Source: Xiphias gladius (lineage: Eukaryota; Chordata; Actinopteri; Istiophoriformes; Xiphiidae). Taken from it: DNA of 64,000 nt. Positions 50,823-64,000 of this stretch are shown one piece after another (the stretch's first letter is position 1; each line of letters begins with the position of its first letter). A program made the translations under genes and the position numbers. Under the pieces are notes generated by a model that saw only the letters and a program-made list of their open reading frames with translations, was not told where the DNA came from and did no database searches. The stretch covers positions 12,240,105-12,304,104 of the forward strand of contig NC_053404.1 of NCBI RefSeq assembly GCF_016859285.1, read 5' to 3'.

Positions 50823-51250
50823 ACTATTAGCTTAGCATAAAGTCTGGAAACAGGGGGAAACAGTTAGCCTGGCTCTATCCAAAGTCCATAAAATATGTCT
50901 GCACCACTAAAGCTCACTAATTAAGAAGTTATATCTAGTTTTATTTTATACATACGAGCACATAAGTTTTCCAACCTGACGTCCCCGCTGGTTGCCTGGC
51001 AATCTCACGGTGACAACAGGACTCCAGGAAGCCAATGCTCCCAGCCAAGAAATATTTATACGTGTCATTTTTACACTTGGCCAGGGTAGCCAGGCTAGCC
51101 ATTTCCTCATACTTCCAGTCTTCATGCTAAGCTAAGCTGGTTGTATCTTGATATTTAGTGTATAAGCTTGAGAATGATAATTATCTTCTCATACCTCTTG
51201 ACAATAAAGCCAATAGGTGTATTTTTCAAAATGTCAAACTATTCCATTAA
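50823..51250 (+). mobile_element. Foldback/MITE-like element, copy C (both arms present)
   Basis: The left arm (about 50825-50884) carries TTAGCTTAGCATAAAG, then GGGGGAAACAGTTAGCCTGG. The right arm (about 51089-51136) carries CCAGGCTAGCCATTTCC, then CATGCTAAGCTAAGC. The arms are imperfect reverse complements of each other. The right tip AACTATTCCATTAA (51237-51250) matches copies A and B. This copy shows that the family is a foldback element. No transposase is encoded. Confidence 0.6.
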
Positions 51251-52779
51251 CACTGGCAGTTACAACAGGCGTGTGTGCATGGGAGATCATAAATTATGGC
51301 TCTGTGTGTTAAAAACACTAACAACAGGATTGAAGCTGCATGCTTCAAGCAACCAGCAGGCATTAACATGCAAGAATTACCTTACACATGCAGTATGAAC
51401 ATCCAGCATCATCCCAGCACAGAACTGTGCCTTCCCTGATATCATGCAGATACCGGGCTGAACAGTTTGTCCATATAACATCCTTGGACAATAAACAGTA
51501 TAATGTAGCATCATTAGCCTGCAACTGCAGAGAGGCTGAACCTTTTTGCTTTTCACCCTCCTCTCTTGTACTCCCAATTGACCATATGGCTTATGCATAC
51601 ATTTTGAATTTATCACTCCTGCAGAGCAATCTTGTTCCTCTCCCACACTGTGAGGCACAGAGTCAGTGTGGAACATGATTTTTCCACTTATTCAACTGGC
51701 AACCTTTCATTCAAATTGTTACTGTGCGTGTCCCCACAAATTAATTGTCAGGCATCAGAGATGCCAGAAAAACAGAATCACAGAAATAAATATAATCCTC
51801 CTTGTGTCATTCATCCATGCATCTCTAGTGACTGACACAGAGCATTGTTGGATGAAAGGAAATAAGAGGAGGAGAAGTATCTCTCTCCATGACCTATGCT
51901 CTGACAGGAGTTTAGATTTGCATCACTTTATAATCCTTCCTGAAGAAACGACAGATCTGAGAGATCAACAGGAGACAAGATTTTCACAGGGCACTGCAGT
52001 GATAAAATACATGTGTTGCCAGTAGGAATTTGATTGATTTTATAGATTGTACTATGCTAATACTGTATATTCTGTGTGTGTGTGTGTTTTTTTTTGTTCA
52101 AGAAGAACTGCTGAATCCTTTTATTTCCCACCTATGAATAAAATTCTGTTCTTCAGTAAAATCCCAAAGACATTTGGTCATCAAGGTCATTGCAACTCCA
52201 CATTTGAACTCTTACTCTAAACTAAGAAAAATTACCTTGTTTAAAACTTAGTGTCAGTGCATTTTAAATAGTTTTATGGGGTATTAATGGTGTGTTCAGA
52301 CAGAAAGCAAAGAGGATTTTTACCTCATGCAAGTTTAACTGCCGGACCCTTTGTACAGTATGTGTACATCCGCCCCAAACAGCCAATGTAGTAACTGTAC
52401 AAATGCTATCTGTTAGCTAGCTAGCAATGGACGATGTGCACAGGGGTGTGCCTATGTGTTTCTGATCAGCTGATGCTCTGACTGAACACAGAACTCACCA
52501 GGAACTCAAAAACTTTCTATTATTTGTTTTCCTCTTTTCTCTGTAAGTTTATGAAGCAGATTTATAAAGCCCTGGTATTAGTGCAAACTTTTTGCTCACG
52601 TTGAAACATTTCCATCTCACGGCCATGTGTCTTTGCCTCCATTTGTGCTGCCCAGTGTGAATAAAAGACTGTACTCCTGTAAAAAAAAAAAGCCCCTAGG
52701 TTGACTATGCAAACATGTTATTATGACCCATACTTACATTTTCCTGTAGGCAATCTCTAGTGGCAGTAGTAATTATACA

Positions 52780-53045
52780 GCCTGGTCTCACGAAATGGCA
52801 TATGAATAACAATGCGAATTTCCTTAAGTTGATTCAAATGTTATTACTACACATTTTTTTGCTTTTCTTGCCATTTCATGCCACTCCATTTTTGTACTTA
52901 CTAACCCCTAACTCTACCCCTAACCCTAACCAAAACAGCATTAAATGACACATTTACATAAAAAGCTTAAAATGGGTAGACATGACAAGCAAAATGTCTC
53001 AGAATGTGGGACATTTCGTGGATGTAATCACATGAGATCATATTG
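52780..53045 (+). repeat. Dispersed repeat with imperfect terminal inversion and telomere-like core
   Basis: The left edge has TGGTCTCACGAAATGG (about 52782). The right part has GACATTTCGTGG and CATGAGATCA (about 53007-53040), an imperfect inversion of the left edge. Inside is a degenerate CCCTAAC run (about 52902-52932). I recognise the left edge as a common teleost repeat end. Confidence 0.4.
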
Positions 53046-53225
53046 AATTATGATGGAATAAAAGTAGGAAAGCAGTTGACATAGTATACAGATCAACAAA
53101 GTTCGTGTCAGGAGGAGGTTGCGGTGGATGGATGATGGACCAAAAACAACAACATTCACACAACAAACCACTGTTTGTTATACCGTGTGAAAGCGATTAA
53201 CGTTAACGTTGTTTGTTTTATCCAT

Positions 53226-53430
53226 GACCATTCCACAACCTTGACTGTATGCTTATTATTACTTTCATGGCAACAAAGATCCTCTAACCTTAAATAAGTA
53301 CTTATTTTAACTCAAACCACGATCTTTTCTCAAACCTAACCATGTAGTTTTTGTGCCTAATCAAACCGTGACCATTCCACAACCTTAACCACATGTTTAT
53401 TATTGTTACCACGATAACAAATGTCTGGTA
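53226..53430 (+). repeat. Two tandem copies, period 144 bp
   Basis: GACCATTCCACAACCTT occurs at 53226 and again at 53370, and the following bases (TTATTATT, then a CATGG/CACGA, then AACAAA) remain alignable. The stretch between them is rich in CTAACC words. Confidence 0.6.
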
Positions 53431-55072
53431 TGCCTGATGCTGGAATGCTGTTATGACCCATATCTGAGGGTAGGCACAAGCAACCTATAAGTTGGAAGAC
53501 TTGTTGGTGAATAGAGATATGGATTTTAGAGATATATGGTTTTACTGGACAGTGACAATATGCTACATAAGAACTATATCTTTGCAGACTACTGTGCATT
53601 TGAAGTACTTGAAGACCTCGATATGATACAGCTGCTATACATTTGTAACATGGTTAGAATACAGTATGTTGCAGTTACATTACACAAAATCTTCACCACT
53701 AGGTTCATTAGGATTTTTAACAAATTTTGCTGAAAAGTTACAAGTTTTCAATTTCCTACCTTCCCTAGAGGGGTTGATTAAACTTTAATCAAATCTAACA
53801 ATATAGGCAGTCCTTCAACTTTCATCCATCTTGATTTTCCAACCCCATTTAATTATTTATTGGTTGTTAAGTATCTGTGAAGAAGGCTTATAAAATGTTG
53901 GATTCCCATAAAGGGCCACAGCTTTACATTACCATACTATAAGATAATAAGATTTACATCCATTACTAATATCATAACCCCCAAAGTGAAATGATATAAT
54001 CATTTAACTGCAGGCTTCTTTTAGCCACTCCAGTTGAGAGGGGGGAAAGTGAAGGATTGTATATTTTGGGGGAACACTTTTAGAGTGCCCTGCCCTCCAG
54101 AGTAGGAGACCAGTACTCTTGGCCAAAAACCGAAGGGTACCATGATCGATACTGCCACACCTATTCCAGGAACAATGACAAAGTGGGTGTATTAAATTTT
54201 CCACATTTTGGTCCAAGACAGGTGATACTATTGGAGAAAATCCGAAGTGTTTCCCAGGAACATTCCCACAAGCCCACAAGCATTTAAAATAGCAAAGCTT
54301 TAGTGGGACACGACTGCTTCTGCAAACTAATTTCTAATAATTGCCCCTGTCGTGTTGATCTAATAAATTTGTTCAAAGGCATTCAATTACCAGCAGACCT
54401 GAAGTCTTGCAACATGACACGGCGCTGACATCACCACTTTCAATACCTGTAACTACTTACTTAAAATAACTGATATTTAATAGTGTGGCAGTCATTTATG
54501 AACTCAAGCAGCCAGTCTGAGTGTGTAACTGTATACGTGTGAGGAAGTGAATATGTGTGGCATTTTGTGGATCTAAAAGGCTTTCTCTTCTGCCATGATC
54601 TTCTCTTCCTCTGCTCCTTTAAAGAAGTGACCATGGTTACGGCTTCTTCCAGTCTGCAGTTCAAGAAGATGGATAAGGTGTCCATAGTAGAGCAGTATAA
54701 TCTATCGTACCTTATAAACTGGTGGCTATAGTCGGGCATTGCAGCCTGTAAGAATGACCAAGCTTCTAGAATATGGGCTATGACAGTCATATTTCTTTAT
54801 ATGGCCAACTTTCTATTGCTTTTTCCTGTATAAAATAATCTACTCTAATATTAGGCTGTAAGGTTGGGTGCTTTCTCCCTTCATACTCTTACCTCTTTTC
54901 ATTCCAACACAATGGAGTAAAAGGAAAATATGTTAACTCTAGTTTGTCTTTTGGCTGAGTCGAGTATTCCATTTGCTGGGTTACTGGAGGTTTCTGGGTT
55001 ACCTCAGTGTTTGCTCATATATACACAGCGTATATACATAGTTATATGCCAATAATTAATATCAATATTATA

Positions 55073-55092
55073 GTATATATATATATATATAT
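55073..55092 (+). repeat. (TA)n microsatellite
   Basis: An alternating TA run next to the MITE at 55093-55162. Confidence 0.85.
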
Positions 55093-55162
55093 ATACACCA
55101 ATCAGCCATAAGATTAAAACTGGTAACTGGGTAACTGGTTTTAATGTTGCTGATTGGTGTAT
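55093..55162. mobile_element. Minimal mariner-like MITE (two inverted tips)
   Basis: The tips ATACACCAATCAGC and GCTGATTGGTGTAT are exact reverse complements, and the inner words ATTAAAAC and GTTTTAAT also pair. Only about 10 bases separate the arms. The TA at each edge fits the TA target duplication of Tc1/mariner elements, and the tip is one I know from fish genomes. Confidence 0.6.
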
Positions 55163-58100
55163 TTCCCGCACATATCAAATCTTACTTTAGTCCACAAAAA
55201 GGTGACATCACATCCTTTGTCCTATAGTCTAATGTTTATAGGAAATAGCCTAACATGTAATATGCAACATGTATTCTAGAAGCAAAGCAACAAACCCTGT
55301 CCATCACATTATAGTTAGATGGAACCTGCCACAGTGATTTAATAGTAATAGATACGTCATAGTTTTAGCCATGATAACTTTTGTCTCCAATAAACTCAAC
55401 TCCCAGGTATGACCCTTATATACTCTATCAGCTTAGGTGATCAAACAGTTTATATGAAGTGCTGCCCTAGGATTTATAGGAACTGGCATTGACTTGGTCT
55501 GTTTATTTCTACAGGGAGTCATTTGATTCAGTGTTGATTCAGAAATACAGCTTAGTTTAGCTTTAAATGTCACAGCACATTGCCAAGAAACAAAATCCCT
55601 CCAGGTTTTGTTAATATCAGGGTAGATGGATGGACAAACAAGCTCAACCCTTCTACCCCAGCACCAGAAGATCATAATATTATACTGTAGTGATAACAGT
55701 CATAAATACAGATTTGTAGCATCACTGTTAGTTACTCCCCAGAAAGTGCTTTTATCACCTGCTTATATCTGAAACAGTGTTTAACCCATGAGGCACCATA
55801 CAGCAAAACAAAGCACTCAAGGTGGTCTTACTGTTTATACTGAGAGGTTTTCATGCTTTACATAACATTGTATCTCTCCATTTGGCACTGTCTTATTTTG
55901 GTTTAAATCAAAAGAGAAGGTTATATATATATATCACACATCCAACCAGCAATATAAATAGAATGAGTAGACACAGCTATGACTTTTCAGCTTGATTTGC
56001 ATAAAAAACTGCATAAAATTGTCTTGTTTTATGACGATAAGGTTGTCAAACGCAGCTTGAAACATGAAAATAATTTGTTCTAACTGAGGAAAACACAATT
56101 ACAATTCAAAACTTATCATTGAAATTGCATGGAAATAAGCAGCAGAGGCACTTATTTTGCAGGTTGTGGATGTTAAATAAAAAGACTGCCGGTGGCTTGC
56201 CTTTCTTTAGGAACACATTGCAGTGTGTGTTATGTATGGTCAATTGGTGTTTACTCAAAAACATAATCACAAAGATGTAGCCACTGCATGTTGAGGCCCA
56301 GTCTGTGACAGTTACAGAAAGATAAGGAGAGGACAGATGGTAGGAGAGTAACTTGGAGGTGAAATCAGCCCTCGGGCCAAAGACTACACGACAAGGTAGG
56401 AGGTTGCGGCAGGTCAGATTGTCAGGGACATGACTGCAGGGTAGTGATTAAAGAGATACAGTCATGGAAATGAGAGAAGGATTGGGTTGAGCTGAACTGT
56501 GCTGTTTGGCTGTGTTTAGGTGAGATGAGAACAGTGTGGCAGTGAAGAGTAAGGGTGAATATCTTTGGACAGAGAGGGAAGAAATATGGTTAACGAAACA
56601 TTATGGTAGCATGTGCACCCAAGGTGAAATACCAGGAGGAAATGAATGGTTTAGTCAGATAAGAATCTGGAATTAAGTGAAAAAAATGGAATAGAATTAG
56701 CCTGTTTCTCCTCAAAAAAATTCTTTCTGACTGAAAGTCTGTTCATAGCAGAAAGTGTCACAGCAAAATTCATCTGTTCGCCTGTGTCTATGTGAAATAT
56801 TTGGCTCTAAAAACGTGGTGACATAGTCACCCCCGACACTGTGTTTTGAGGATTGTACATGATTTCATTCGATAAAAAGTTATTAATGACGGAGAGATGC
56901 TCCCGGCCTATGAAGCTTGCTAATGGAGGCTATAAATATACATATGATTCAGACTTAAAGGCTTTAAGTCAGAATCCCCTTTTGACAAATGATTATTTTA
57001 GGTTACAATGTATCATCTCTCCCTCTTTTTGTCTAAAAACTCCATAAACTGTGAAATGCACAACCAGAGATCACCTGACAAAAACAAACCATAATCAGCT
57101 GTGACATCCAGCACATTCCTTCCGCCACAACATGGCTTTTATACAGTTACATTACAGCCTCTCATGTATGTGATTAAATTAAGAGTTGAATGCAGCTACT
57201 ATCACTCCAGCTTTGTGCTTGCTAAACTTCCATGTGGCATCCCATGAGACTTTGACCAAACAGCCCACGGGTGAGTAGTCCAGTATGTACGCTTTGTCGG
57301 GAGGGACAATGGTTCTCTCCGTGAATACAGAAATCAAGTAAAAACATACATTTTCCTTAGCCATAGAATGACAGCAGGATTGTGGTGATTACAACATATT
57401 TACTAACTTACATTTTTAAAATCTGAAAATACTTTGATTTATCTTTCAGTGCTTTTTAGTGGTGCATAAACAAAAAAGGAAATTACGCCTCCTCCGTACC
57501 TTACTCCCAACTTCCTAGTGCCTTCTGTCTTCTCTTTGCTCACACCCCATGAAATTGAAAAATAAAAATTACATTGATTAGGAGCCAATCAGTGAGTTTA
57601 AAAGGTGGCAGAGACAAGTTGCCTCCCACACTGTCACCTCCTGTCAAAGGCTTCTCCTTTGCTTTGACGTGAAGAAGCCAAAGGAACATCATGTTGACAG
57701 CAAGCACACTTACACACACACATACATTTGTGCACACACACACTTCCAGACCAGAGTTAATGAGGTAAGAATGCCAGCTTAAGGCTCACTTTGGATAAAT
57801 CCATGCATAGATGGAAGCAAAGCTAAGGAAATTCAATCTGCTGCCTTAAACTATGCCGCTAAGACTAACACACAAGCTTTCCTCTCTTCCCTTTTTCATT
57901 TGTGATCAATGTCCATTTGAAATTGGAGGGTTTAGCCGATACAGATTCCATCCATCAAGTCCACTTCAGTTATTGAGGGACAGCAACCAACCAAAAAACT
58001 ACCTAAAAACTAATCTGAATGTCTTTAGACTGACTTATTGAGGTTTACACTGGAAACAACCCTCTACATTGTCTCTGTAATTGTAATAATAGTGTTATAG

Positions 58101-58937
58101 TTTCAAGAGGGTGAGTTTCCATTGAAACTAAGTGAGAGAAGAGAGGGAGTTAAAAGAGGAAGAAAAAATAAACTTCCTGCTTTTTATATTCAAGACTGCA
58201 GGTCAAGCACACTTCAGGCCAGTTGCATAGTGAGGACTTATGTAAGCCCCTTGTTGTCAGAAGTCAACAGGTCCACCATTGATTTGCAATTGCAAGAGTA
58301 CAAGCAGTCAGCTGAGGAAGAAGTGACTTGTATCGTCACAGGGTTTCTCTGGTGATCCACTAACCCTAAAGAAAAGAAATTATTCAAACTAGGGTTTTTG
58401 ACATTTGATGACAAGAAATTATGTGAATCAGAATAGCATTGGTATCAGATTCATGTCATGTTCTGTCAAGTGTTAAATTTCATTTCAGAGGTCAGTTTCA
58501 GATCGAAAAGGATGCAAACTGAGTAATCTAACAAATTCTATTAAGGGAAATGTAAACGTACCAAGGAGCCTATTTCACACTACAACTCCTACATCCTCCC
58601 TATCACAAGTTTCATCTTCAAACTGCACTTAATGTGGCTGAATGTCCCCATCACTGAAATGTGATCGCTATTAAGATGATTTTGCGTAGCAGATGAATAA
58701 AAGTAAATTAAAGCCATGCGGGTCAAACACGGCTATGACATATAAGTCTATAAGAAGCTTAAGGTATTGTTGAAATGTTTACATGAGAGAGCTTTCTTTT
58801 CTGGGAAGCTTTTCACAAACATCTGCCCACAACAGGATGTGAACACACACATGCTTGCACGAGCACTAACACAAGCACAGGTGCATGCTTGTGCACAAAT
58901 TCACTGCTTGCACAATCCACAATAACTATCATAAATC

Positions 58938-59369
58938 TTGTGCCATGTCTCATATTTTTTATTTCCAACTTTATTTCATGCTTTTGCACCCAACCAGGGT
59001 TCCATTGACCCAGTGACAAACCAAGCATTAATGTTAAACAATGGACATTTTATGGTTCCATACCCTACTGTGGAAACAAACTGCTATATCTTCCACCCTT
59101 CGGAAATCAATGATCCCCTGGGTTCATTTTATCAATCACCTTCTTTTCGCCCTCCTTACCACTGCATCTCCCCACTGCAGAAAAAAAAAAGGAAAACAAA
59201 GAAGGAAAAGCCTGTGCCACCAAGTGTATCTGTGGATATGCATGCATGGCAACAGTTGCCCAGAGCTACCAAAGCTAAGAATAACTCGATTTTGGAGCAA
59301 GAGTTAGAGAAAAATCATTCACAAGAAACCTTTGCAGTTCCAAGTAATGAGTCTCTACTCTCATGCTGA
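58938..59369 (+). other. Unrecognised open frame, possible opposite-strand exon
   Basis: A 143-codon open frame on the strand opposite to KCNB2. An AG acceptor at 58996-58997 after a T-rich stretch would start an exon at 58998, and the frame ends in TGA at 59367-59369. The predicted part from the acceptor is rich in aromatic residues and proline, then carries the basic run K-K-K-R-K-T-K-K-E-K, then a serine/glutamate-rich tail. I do not recognise the protein. The aromatic/proline character is loosely like the N-terminus of fish Bucky ball/Velo1, but I cannot support an alignment. In AT-rich DNA of this length one such frame could arise by chance. Confidence 0.25.
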
Positions 59370-62300
59370 CAGTTAATTTTAATGAAATGCAGTCCTTTCA
59401 ATTTGCATAATGATCCCTTCACAACAAAATTAATAACAATGATGCAGAGAATCAATCATTCCTAATTATGAGATCAGAAATTAATTTGACTCCTTATCTT
59501 TATGTAAATATTCTTATTTATGCAGGAGGTGGCCCAGAGGCCAGTATAAAGGGCAAAAGTAAAGTTTCACTTATGGATGAAAAAATAATTTTAACACTCC
59601 TTGAAAACTTGATTTCAAGCACATCTTAAATTTCTTTTGAGAAATTCAATGTTGAACATGAAGGATACATAAACACACACAAGCCCAGCCCTGGACTTAC
59701 TGTATATGCACAGGCATACACACAGCTGTCGAGAACTCACTGTGGCCTGCAGTTGGTAAATATGGTACACATCCATAGCAAAGGCTAAATGCCACAGCAC
59801 AAGTGGGGCACATTTTACCCACTGGGAAGTCACACCAAAAATCCGACTAAATGTCAAAAGAATATTCAAATAAAGTATCTCATACCTCTGTGGAAATAAA
59901 ACAAACACCAGTGTCCTTTTTACCTGTCTTTAAAAAATCCAGATTTTGAGAGAAAATCGATTTGGAGGGCCTCTTCATGTGAAAAAGACAAGTTAGACTG
60001 GGCAAGTCTAACTCCAATTTCAGGCCATGGAAAGGTGATGCAAATGTTGGAGAAACCATTATTGCATTAAATACTGATTATTGTGTTATGAAAACCATAA
60101 ATCCATGTTGATGCCTTTCACCATCTGTCCCTTTCTCTGTCCCTCTTTCGCTCTCTCTGTTCCTACATCTTTTTTTTCGTGCCAGTTTATCCATTGTTGC
60201 AATGTCTCCCAATATGGCCAGTTGCTGTCTACTCAATGGGATGCTCAGTGAAGGTCCATGTGACCGTGGCTGTTGCTTTCAGCCCCTCCTCATGTCTCAT
60301 CCACCAGTATGAGCAGATTAGGTGGGCACAGAGCTGTGCACCTGGCTGTCCTTATGCGTCCATGCTGCTGTCATTAGCCAGTACCTTTCTGTGAAAACTG
60401 ACTCTAATATCCAACTGTCCCCCTGATACCCGACACTCCACTCCACTTCCCTATTATTCGCTCACCCAGCAGAAGTGACAATTAGAGAGACATTAGACTG
60501 GTGAGCCAAACCACCTCTCTCTGTGACCTCCCCCATGGGAAAGGCTGGCGAGCCAGGAGAGAATAGAGAGAGGAGAGCTGAAAAATTTCCAACATACAGC
60601 TGCACCTCTTTCTCAAAGGCTGTAACCTCTAAAGAACACCAAGACTGAACAGAGGGAGAAGCTGGCTGGAAAAAAGAGAGCGAGTGACTGTCTGGTTGTC
60701 CAAGCGTATTCACAGTGAGCAGGTAAGTCAAGAGGATGAAACAATTCATAGAAACCCCATTCTATCTGACCTCACTTGTCTGTGATTAGACCCACTGCAG
60801 AAAATCTGACCACAGCCTAACCTGGTTGTGATTTTTGCTCTCAAGCATTCTGGTTTTTGCTAAGCCATAAACTGACAGAAAAACAAAACAAAGTGAGGTG
60901 AAAATCACTTGAAAAAGCTTCCTATGAGCCTACCTTATTAGTTTAGTTTCCTACTGTACCAGTGACACTAAAAATTTATACTCTTGACTTAAAAAAATGA
61001 AGTCATGATTCACACTAAATATATTAAAGTTGAACCAACATAATTCCATTAATTTCACTGGAAAACCATCAAGGCCAATTGGTCTTGACAAACCATTTTA
61101 CCAGAGTTCTACTTACAAAAACTTTAATGGGTAATTTCCTCTTTTATATGTTAACCACATACAAAGAGTGCAATATTGTATTGCATTGTCCAATATCTGT
61201 TCCGCGCAAGCTCAGGTCTGGTCATCAAGAGTAGTAATAAAATAGGAAGAGATGGGGTGTCTGCCATCAATTAGTTTTCTACCTGAGTCATTCCACCATG
61301 TGCACTCAGATTAGAGAGCACCTCACCAGTCAACATCACGCATCACTCTAACCACATTCAGATTTACAGAAATAACTAATCTGTATAGCAACTGTGGAAA
61401 TATGGAAACATTGTAGAGCACAAATTAAAAGACAATAACACAAGTAACAATGCAGGGACACATATAGAATGAGACTTATGTACAGGAGTCAGTTACCCAG
61501 GTGCATGCTGGGAGGTTGCGCTTCATGCTCCCCTATGGGTGCAACAATATAAACTGATACAGAACTGAAGTCTTAGGTTTTAGGTAATTCCAATAAGAAT
61601 TTTAAATATATTTCCCCCACTACCAACTTAGTTTCATCCAAATAAGAAATAACACTGAGGTCAAACTATGAAATTTTAAATATAATAAACATATATATTG
61701 AAAAATAAAAGTGTACATTGATTGAGCAGTATGGTTCAGCGTAGAGCTGCAAGTAATGAAAACTGTCATTACTGATCTGTTGCTGTGATTCTTTTTTGAT
61801 AATTTGCTTCAAAAATGTCAGAAGAGAGTGAAAAAATAAATGAAAAATAACCCTATGTTTTCCAGAGCAAAGGGTGACACCTTCACGTTTCTTGTTTGGT
61901 CTGATCACAAGCAGCTGTCAAGAACCCCAAGATATTCAATTTAAAATGATATGATCCCATTTGAGGAGCTGAAACCAGCTAATTTTTGTCATTTATGCTC
62001 AATATATGACTTCAACAATTTATCAAAATTGATTATCCTATTAATCACTTGACTGACCTTATAGTGTAGCTTCGGCTTGAATCTCTGAAAATACAGTGGA
62101 GTATCTGTCAGGAGTAAGGGAGAAGTTACTTACTATTCTAAAACTGAATGTGGCCTTGAGACTCATTTTCCTTCTCTGCATGGCTCACCCCTCTATTATT
62201 TGGGCAGGATTTGACCAACATCAAAAGATAATTACAGGAGAAAGGTTTCCTTTGTAACAGCGTTGTTATTTTCTCAGATGAGGCAATTTCCTTCTACTGT

Positions 62301-63865
62301 ATTTTACTCTTAATTTTTCTCAGTATTATTGATATTATTATTATTGATGTTAGCTCATAAGCTACACAGGTTGTTATGTTATACATGTTTACATATATCT
62401 TCACCATTACATATTATTGAAATCAAGCTTCGGCTTACTCGTGGACAACCTTAAATGCATAAACTCTCACTAGTCATACATGTGACTGAACTCCCCCATG
62501 TCTTTCCTGAGCTGTGATGCACATATATTCACATAAAAATGAACACTTGCCTAGCCATGTGCAGTCATACACACATCCCACATCCGACCATACAGACCTT
62601 ATACCCTCTTTAGGCAAGGAACTCTAATTTTTTCAATGTTTTGGAAAACACTCAAATGACTTGAGAGCCGGTAATGAAGACACAAATCAGCATTAAAGAG
62701 AAATCTGAAGGCAAAGAAGATTGAAAACTGACAGCTAAAGTGCAAAGAAAGATGATGGGCCAAAAAATTAAGGAGAGGAGAGGATAGGAGAGGAAGAGAG
62801 AAGTGGAAAAGAACATGGGAGAGTAGAGCAGAAGAGTGGTTACAGTAAAAGCGCTCCTCTATGTTGGCATACTGCCAGCCCCTGGACAGCGATGCAGCTC
62901 GCTGTTCTCCGCCTACTGACCACCTCCTCATCTGAATGCTCACTCTGCATTAAGGGCCCCAATCAAATATTCATTCTCCAAATCCAGCACTTATATAACC
63001 AATACAACAAGTGTGTCTCCATACTAACCTGACTGAATAGAACAATGTGTTACACCAAGCAAGGAGCAAACAATCATCCGTGCAGCAAGTAAAGGGTCAG
63101 CAGCGCGGGCCCACTCAGAATTCTTTCACAGCAGCTAACAAGTTCTGCCTCTAGAGAACTTTGTTGCAGCTAATTAATGAATAAGTCACTTCAAAGAAAA
63201 TGTACAAGGCTCAGTTCATTAAACCGAGAAATGGGCAAACACGGAGATGCTCAGATTGCCTTTATTTGCTTTGAGAATGAAAGTAAAACAGCTCCAAATA
63301 AATCAAAAGGATACAGAGAGGAGAGCTGTTTCTTTCTTACAGGTGAGGTGAATGTATGCTCTATTACAAACCAGTTCTTTCTCAAAAGGTTGATAGTAGT
63401 GTTATTCACCACAGTGCACTGTTTGTATTCTTAAGGTCTAAACTTGTTGAAAGCATGTCCTTACCCATAAAACATCTGCAAAGCCAATTGTTTTGAAGTA
63501 TTTTGAATCCTGCATTGCTTACATCCCTGATTGCTAGCTAACAGTATTTTTTGTCTGTTCCTTTTGTTAGCATATTGCTGCAATTGTTGCTGCATTACTG
63601 TCATAAACTATTGATGAGGGGGTCTTGCATTGCTGAGTGCAAATGCATGCTCCCTCATACATTTACAAGAGATACAAACAATGGTAGACCCGCTAACAAA
63701 ACTCCACAGGATACCTTAAAACCAGGCCAAATTTATTTGAAAAGTAGGTTTTTTTTAGGCATCTAGGTTACGTATAGCCAATATATTTCTTCTTCTTCTT
63801 CTTAAAGTTTAATTTCTATCTTCTAAAGAACTTACAACACTTTTATCTGCTCCCTCTAAAATTTC

Positions 63866-63884
63866 TTTTTTTTTTTTTTTTTTT
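63866..63884 (+). repeat. Poly(T) tract, 19 T
   Basis: An uninterrupted run of 19 T, which could be the tail of a minus-strand retroposon; no body is recognisable next to it. Confidence 0.85.
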
Positions 63885-64000
63885 CACGTTAAGAGAAGTA
63901 CATTTCAAACCTGAACTGGTTTTTTGTCAGACACAGAGCAATCAATTACTTTTCAGATTTCAGCCCATTTTAAACATAAAATATAACAACAACCAAAAAA

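Overview
This is vertebrate nuclear DNA and almost certainly from a ray-finned fish, probably a percomorph. The genes have GT-AG introns, the sequence is AT-rich, long (CA)n microsatellites are frequent, and several repeats are types I know from teleost genomes. I see no bacterial, viral or organelle genes. Reading the exons by hand gives four protein-coding genes in an order known from tetrapods. In human 8q13-q21 the order is KCNB2-TERF1-SBSPON-C8orf89, and this window carries the same block in inverse orientation.

Layout, left to right. (1) 23-162, + strand: the last coding exon of a C8orf89-like gene, with its poly(A) signal at 235-240. (2) 163-8778: intergenic DNA with three recognisable repeats and one stretch that looks like conserved regulatory DNA. 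(3) 8884-11779, + strand: complete SBSPON in five exons, 264 residues, a secreted somatomedin-B plus thrombospondin type 1 protein. A TATA box lies about 100 bp upstream. (4) 17118-12698, - strand: complete TERF1 in nine exons, 369 residues, the shelterin protein TRF1 with a TRFH domain and a C-terminal Myb/telobox. SBSPON and TERF1 converge tail to tail, with stop codons about 0.9 kb apart. (5) 17119-22281: TERF1 upstream region and, presumably, the KCNB2 3' UTR. (6) 24270-22282, - strand: the large last coding exon of KCNB2 (Kv2.2), 662 residues from S1 to the C-terminus. (7) 24271-64000: at least 39.7 kb of KCNB2 intron. The first coding exon, with the T1 domain, is not in the window.

The four genes do not form a pathway. 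Their adjacency is an old syntenic block, not an operon-like unit. They act in different places: telomeres (TERF1), extracellular matrix (SBSPON), neuronal plasma membrane (KCNB2) and unknown (C8orf89-like).

I did not find a new multi-gene system. The points most worth a second look are: a perfect 29-bp-arm hairpin in the KCNB2 intron; two residue changes in KCNB2 at functionally studied positions (the VAP-binding/clustering motif and the outer pore mouth); a possible unrecognised exon on the opposite strand inside the KCNB2 intron; a foldback transposon family with three copies; and a tandem duplication in the TERF1 3' UTR.
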